In this document: piece after piece, positions 62,091 to 64,000 of the stretch
How positions within the stretch are numbered: position 1 is the stretch's first letter
How the letters are laid out: each line of letters opens with the position of its first letter
Source: Herbidospora galbida
Lineage (GTDB): Bacteria; Actinomycetota; Actinomycetes; Streptosporangiales; Streptosporangiaceae
DNA length: 64,000 nt
Direction of reading: 5' to 3'
NCBI RefSeq assembly: GCF_005233835.1
Contig: NZ_SZQA01000035.1
Span: 1 to 64,000 of the forward strand
Position numbers and translations under genes: made by a program
Notes under the pieces: model-generated
Seen by the model: only the letters and a program-made list of their open reading frames with translations
Databases searched by the model: none
What the model was told of the DNA's origin: nothing

Positions 62091-62663
62091 TTACAGGTTT
62101 CTGAGCCAATTTCCGAGCAATTGTGAGCCATGCTCGGACAGGACCGACTCTGGGTGGAATTGCACCCCTTCCAAGGGCGCTGACCTGTGCCGTAGCCCCA
62201 TGACCACCCCGTCGGGGGTGGTCGCGGTGACGGTCAGCTCCTCGGGCACGCTCTCGGGCGTGACCGCCAGGGAGTGGTAGCGCGTCATGGTCACCGGGCT
62301 GGGCAGCCCCTCGAAGACGCCGTGGCCGTCGTGGGCGATCGGGCTGGTGCGCCCGTGCAGCAGCTCGGGGGCTCGCTTCACCTCGCCGCCATAGGCGACG
62401 GCCAGGGCCTGATGCCCCAGGCAGACGCCCAGATAGGGCACCCGCCGGGCGGCACACCAGTGGACCAGCGGCACGCTGACCCCGGCGTCTTCGGGAGCCC
62501 CGGGCCCTGGGGAGACCAGCACCCCGTCGAATCCGCCGGCGTCGGCGACACCCACCTCGTCTCGGGGCCGTACGTCGCAGTCGGCGCCCAGAACGCGCAG
62601 GTATTGGACGATGGTGTGCACGAAACTGTCATGGTTGTCGACGACCAGGATGTGCACGTCCAC
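62091..62663 (-). CDS. pabA: Glutamine amidotransferase TrpG/PabA
   Basis: A 190-residue class I glutaminase subunit that supplies ammonia for anthranilate or aminodeoxychorismate synthesis. Oxyanion motif VSPGPGAPEDAG, catalytic Cys in GVCLGHQAL, His/Glu in FHPES. In actinomycete origin regions this gene is usually annotated as pabA or trpG; the partner subunit is not here. Last of the operon with sortase and a 51-residue membrane protein. Confidence 0.93.
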   Translation of the reverse strand: MDVHILVVDNHDSFVHTIVQYLRVLGADCDVRPRDEVGVADAGGFDGVLVSPGPGAPEDAGVSVPLVHWCAARRVPYLGVCLGHQALAVAYGGEVKRAPELLHGRTSPIAHDGHGVFEGLPSPVTMTRYHSLAVTPESVPEELTVTATTPDGVVMGLRHRSAPLEGVQFHPESVLSEHGSQLLGNWLRNL

Positions 62664-62673
62664 ACCTTATGGC

Positions 62674-62829
62674 CTACCCCACGGTCACCTCGTCGAGGGC
62701 GATGCGCGGCTCCAGCCAGGGGAAGAGGCCGTACCAGAGGAAGAGGCCGGCCAGGACGAGCAGCAGGAGCGTGCCGACCAGCTTGGCGGCGAGGTTGCCG
62801 GGCAGGTGGCGCCAGACGAAGGCGTACAC
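62674..62829 (-). CDS. Small membrane protein between sortase and pabA
   Basis: A 51-residue protein starting at GTG 62829 with AGGAGA just upstream: VYAFVWRHLPGNLAAKLVG, then the hydrophobic segment TLLLLVLAGLFLWYGLFPW and the tail LEPRIALDEVTVG. The frame ends 10 bases before pabA. Too short for normal gene calling but with a good binding site. Small proteins of this kind occur in this place in other actinomycetes; function unknown. Confidence 0.8.
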   Translation of the reverse strand: MYAFVWRHLPGNLAAKLVGTLLLLVLAGLFLWYGLFPWLEPRIALDEVTVG

Positions 62830-62846
62830 GATCTCTCCTGTCTGTT

Positions 62847-62900
62847 GGGCAGATTCCAGGCGCGAGCCACAGCCGGCCTTCGGCCGTCTGCGGCTCGCTT
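62847..62900 (-). repeat. Dispersed hairpin repeat, copy C
   Basis: On the minus strand GCGAGCCGCAGACGGCC-GAA-GGCCGGCTGTGGCTCGC is followed by GGAATCTGCCCA. It matches copy B (32379-32432) in all but a few bases. It begins at the last bases of the sortase gene and fills the gap to the small membrane gene. Confidence 0.85.
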
Positions 62901-63516
62901 AGATGACGTCGCGTTCCTCGGTCTTGGTCAGGGAGCCGAAGACGATGAGGCGCTGGCGGGCCGAGTATTCGGGGTGGCAGGTCGAGAGGGTGATCACGGC
63001 CTTGTCCGCCTTCTTGCCCGGGTGGCCGGGGACCGGTTCGATCACGTCCACCTCAGTGGGTTCGACGATCTTCGTGCCGGTGACCTCGTAGGTGTAACGG
63101 GCCTCACGGGCGTCGACCACGATGGGGTCGCCCTTCTTGAGCTCGTCGATCCGGTTGAAGGGGGCGGCGTAGGTGGTGCGGTGGCCCGAGACGACGAAGT
63201 TGCCGATCTCGCCCGGCTGGGCCGAGCCCGGATAGTGGCCGGGGCCCTGGCGCAGGTGCTCGTCCTCGACGCCCTCGACGATGGCGTACTTGTAACTTGC
63301 ACCGAGGCGGGGGATCCGGATGAGCGCCACGGCGCCGCCGAGTTCGACCTTTCCCAGGGGCTTGTCGGCCTGCTCGGCCACGAGTTGCCGCTGGAGGATG
63401 CGCTGGTGGCGTTCGGTGTAGGCGCTGGTGCCCCACAGCAGGTAGGCGCAGAAGAGCAGCAACACGACACCCAGGGTGATGCTGAGCTCACCGATGGTCC
63501 GCAGGATCGCCCTCAC
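62899..63516 (-). CDS. srtE: Class E sortase
   Basis: A 205-residue transpeptidase with N-terminal anchor helix (ITLGVVLLLFCAYLLWG). Catalytic His in VVSGHRTTYAAPF, Cys in TLSTCHPEYS and Arg in ARQRLIV. Class E enzymes anchor LAXTG-type surface proteins in high-GC Gram-positives. No such substrate is seen in this window. First gene of the sortase-small protein-pabA operon. Confidence 0.92.
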   Translation of the reverse strand: MRAILRTIGELSITLGVVLLLFCAYLLWGTSAYTERHQRILQRQLVAEQADKPLGKVELGGAVALIRIPRLGASYKYAIVEGVEDEHLRQGPGHYPGSAQPGEIGNFVVSGHRTTYAAPFNRIDELKKGDPIVVDAREARYTYEVTGTKIVEPTEVDVIEPVPGHPGKKADKAVITLSTCHPEYSARQRLIVFGSLTKTEERDVI

Positions 63517-63683
63517 CGCGCCACCGTAGAAGCGGGGGTGCCCGAGATCCCCGATGTTGACCTATTGTTTGCGAGCGCCCGATGGAAAGGGGAATCGCCC
63601 TTCGGGGACGTCGGCGTCTATTCTTAGCGACTACGCTTACTGACAGACCCGCATCGAGCGCGGGTGACCATCAGGAGACTCCC

Positions 63684-63932
63684 GTGCCCAACTCGAAGGT
63701 TCGCAAGAAGGCCGTCTACACCCCGCCGCAGAAGACGACGACGGTCAAGGTGAGCCCCCGCTGGCTGGCGCCGGTTATGGTGGCGTCCTGGATCCTCGGC
63801 ATCGGCTGGATCGCGGCCTATTACATCGTCGGCCGCACGGGCCCCGTGTTCGAGCCCCTCGGCAACTGGAACCTGGCGATCGGGTTCGCCCTGATCATCT
63901 TCGGTGTGGTTCTCTCCACCAAGTGGCGTTAA
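63684..63932 (+). CDS. crgA: Cell-division protein CrgA
   Basis: An 82-residue protein of two membrane helices: the N-terminus is Lys-rich (SKVRKKAVYTPPQ), then WLAPVMVASWILGIGWIAAY and WNLAIGFALIIFGVVLSTKW. CrgA modulates FtsZ ring placement and division in streptomycetes and mycobacteria. The GTG at 63684 has AGGAG 7 bases upstream. Divergent from the sortase operon. Confidence 0.95.
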   Translation: MPNSKVRKKAVYTPPQKTTTVKVSPRWLAPVMVASWILGIGWIAAYYIVGRTGPVFEPLGNWNLAIGFALIIFGVVLSTKWR

Positions 63933-64000
63933 CCTCGCTCACCACGACGGGCTGACGCTTTCCACAGGTTTTTCCACAGCCTGGGGAAGCCTCAGCCCGT

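Overview
The window is high-GC actinobacterial chromosome. GTG and TTG starts are frequent, genes overlap by 4 bp (ATGA or GTGA), and markers such as a bacterial proteasome activator, FhaA/FhaB, PknA/PknB, CrgA and a class E sortase are present. The right end (53-64 kb) is the conserved block that lies close to oriC in filamentous actinomycetes. Gene types and style fit Streptosporangiales or a neighbouring order, but I cannot name a species from sequence alone.

Region 1 (1-17.07 kb) is a mobile-element hot spot at a tRNA-Ser(UGA) gene. A 65-bp exact direct repeat (1635-1699 and 16978-17042, the second inside the tRNA gene) bounds an actinomycete integrative and conjugative element (AICE) of about 15.4 kb. 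Its backbone runs left to right: a GntR regulator and two small proteins, an XRE/TPR regulator, a KorSA-like GntR regulator, an SCO3933-type protein, an FtsK/TraSA-type translocase, a RepSA-type initiator, an excisionase and a tyrosine integrase. Cargo sits at both ends. On the left is an AT-richer three-gene operon, DUF262 - HEPN - cytosine-C5 DNA methyltransferase, joined by 4-bp overlaps. On the right, between the integrase and the tRNA, is an unrecognised 729-residue gene flanked by two copies of the integrase 3' end and its terminator. Left of the element are residues of an older element (frameshifted P-loop ATPase, integrase C-terminus).

Region 2 (17.1-39.2 kb) is core chromosome: a MinD/ParA-like ATPase with a long acidic repeat region, quinone oxidoreductase, Bpa, HAD hydrolase, cold-shock protein, serS, pheA, two membrane mannosyltransferase-like GTs, a GT2/STAS pair, an unusual OmpR-type regulator, a DUF6412-like/YidC-like pair, a PAS-GAF histidine kinase with a neighbouring anti-sigma-type ATPase, an O6-alkylguanine transferase, a DUF4239 protein with a Pro/Glu-rich surface protein, and a CytX-type permease under a TPP riboswitch.

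Region 3 (39.2-53.1 kb) begins with degraded integrase and oxidoreductase fragments and small hypothetical genes. It continues with a secreted ThuA-domain protein, a multiply frameshifted pseudogene, NlpC/P60, rhodanese, Fpg/Nei glycosylase, GPP34, an LCP ligase and a tandem CNNM/CorC pair.

Region 4 (53.1-64 kb) holds tRNA-Leu(CAG), then fhaA-fhaB-pstP-ftsW/rodA-pbpA-pknA-pknB in one direction with overlapping genes, closed by a strong hairpin. Opposite lie sortase - a 51-aa membrane protein - trpG/pabA, and then crgA. These genes act together in growth, division and peptidoglycan control.

The most interesting candidates are the DUF262-HEPN-methyltransferase operon and the orphan gene at 14351-16540, both carried as AICE cargo.
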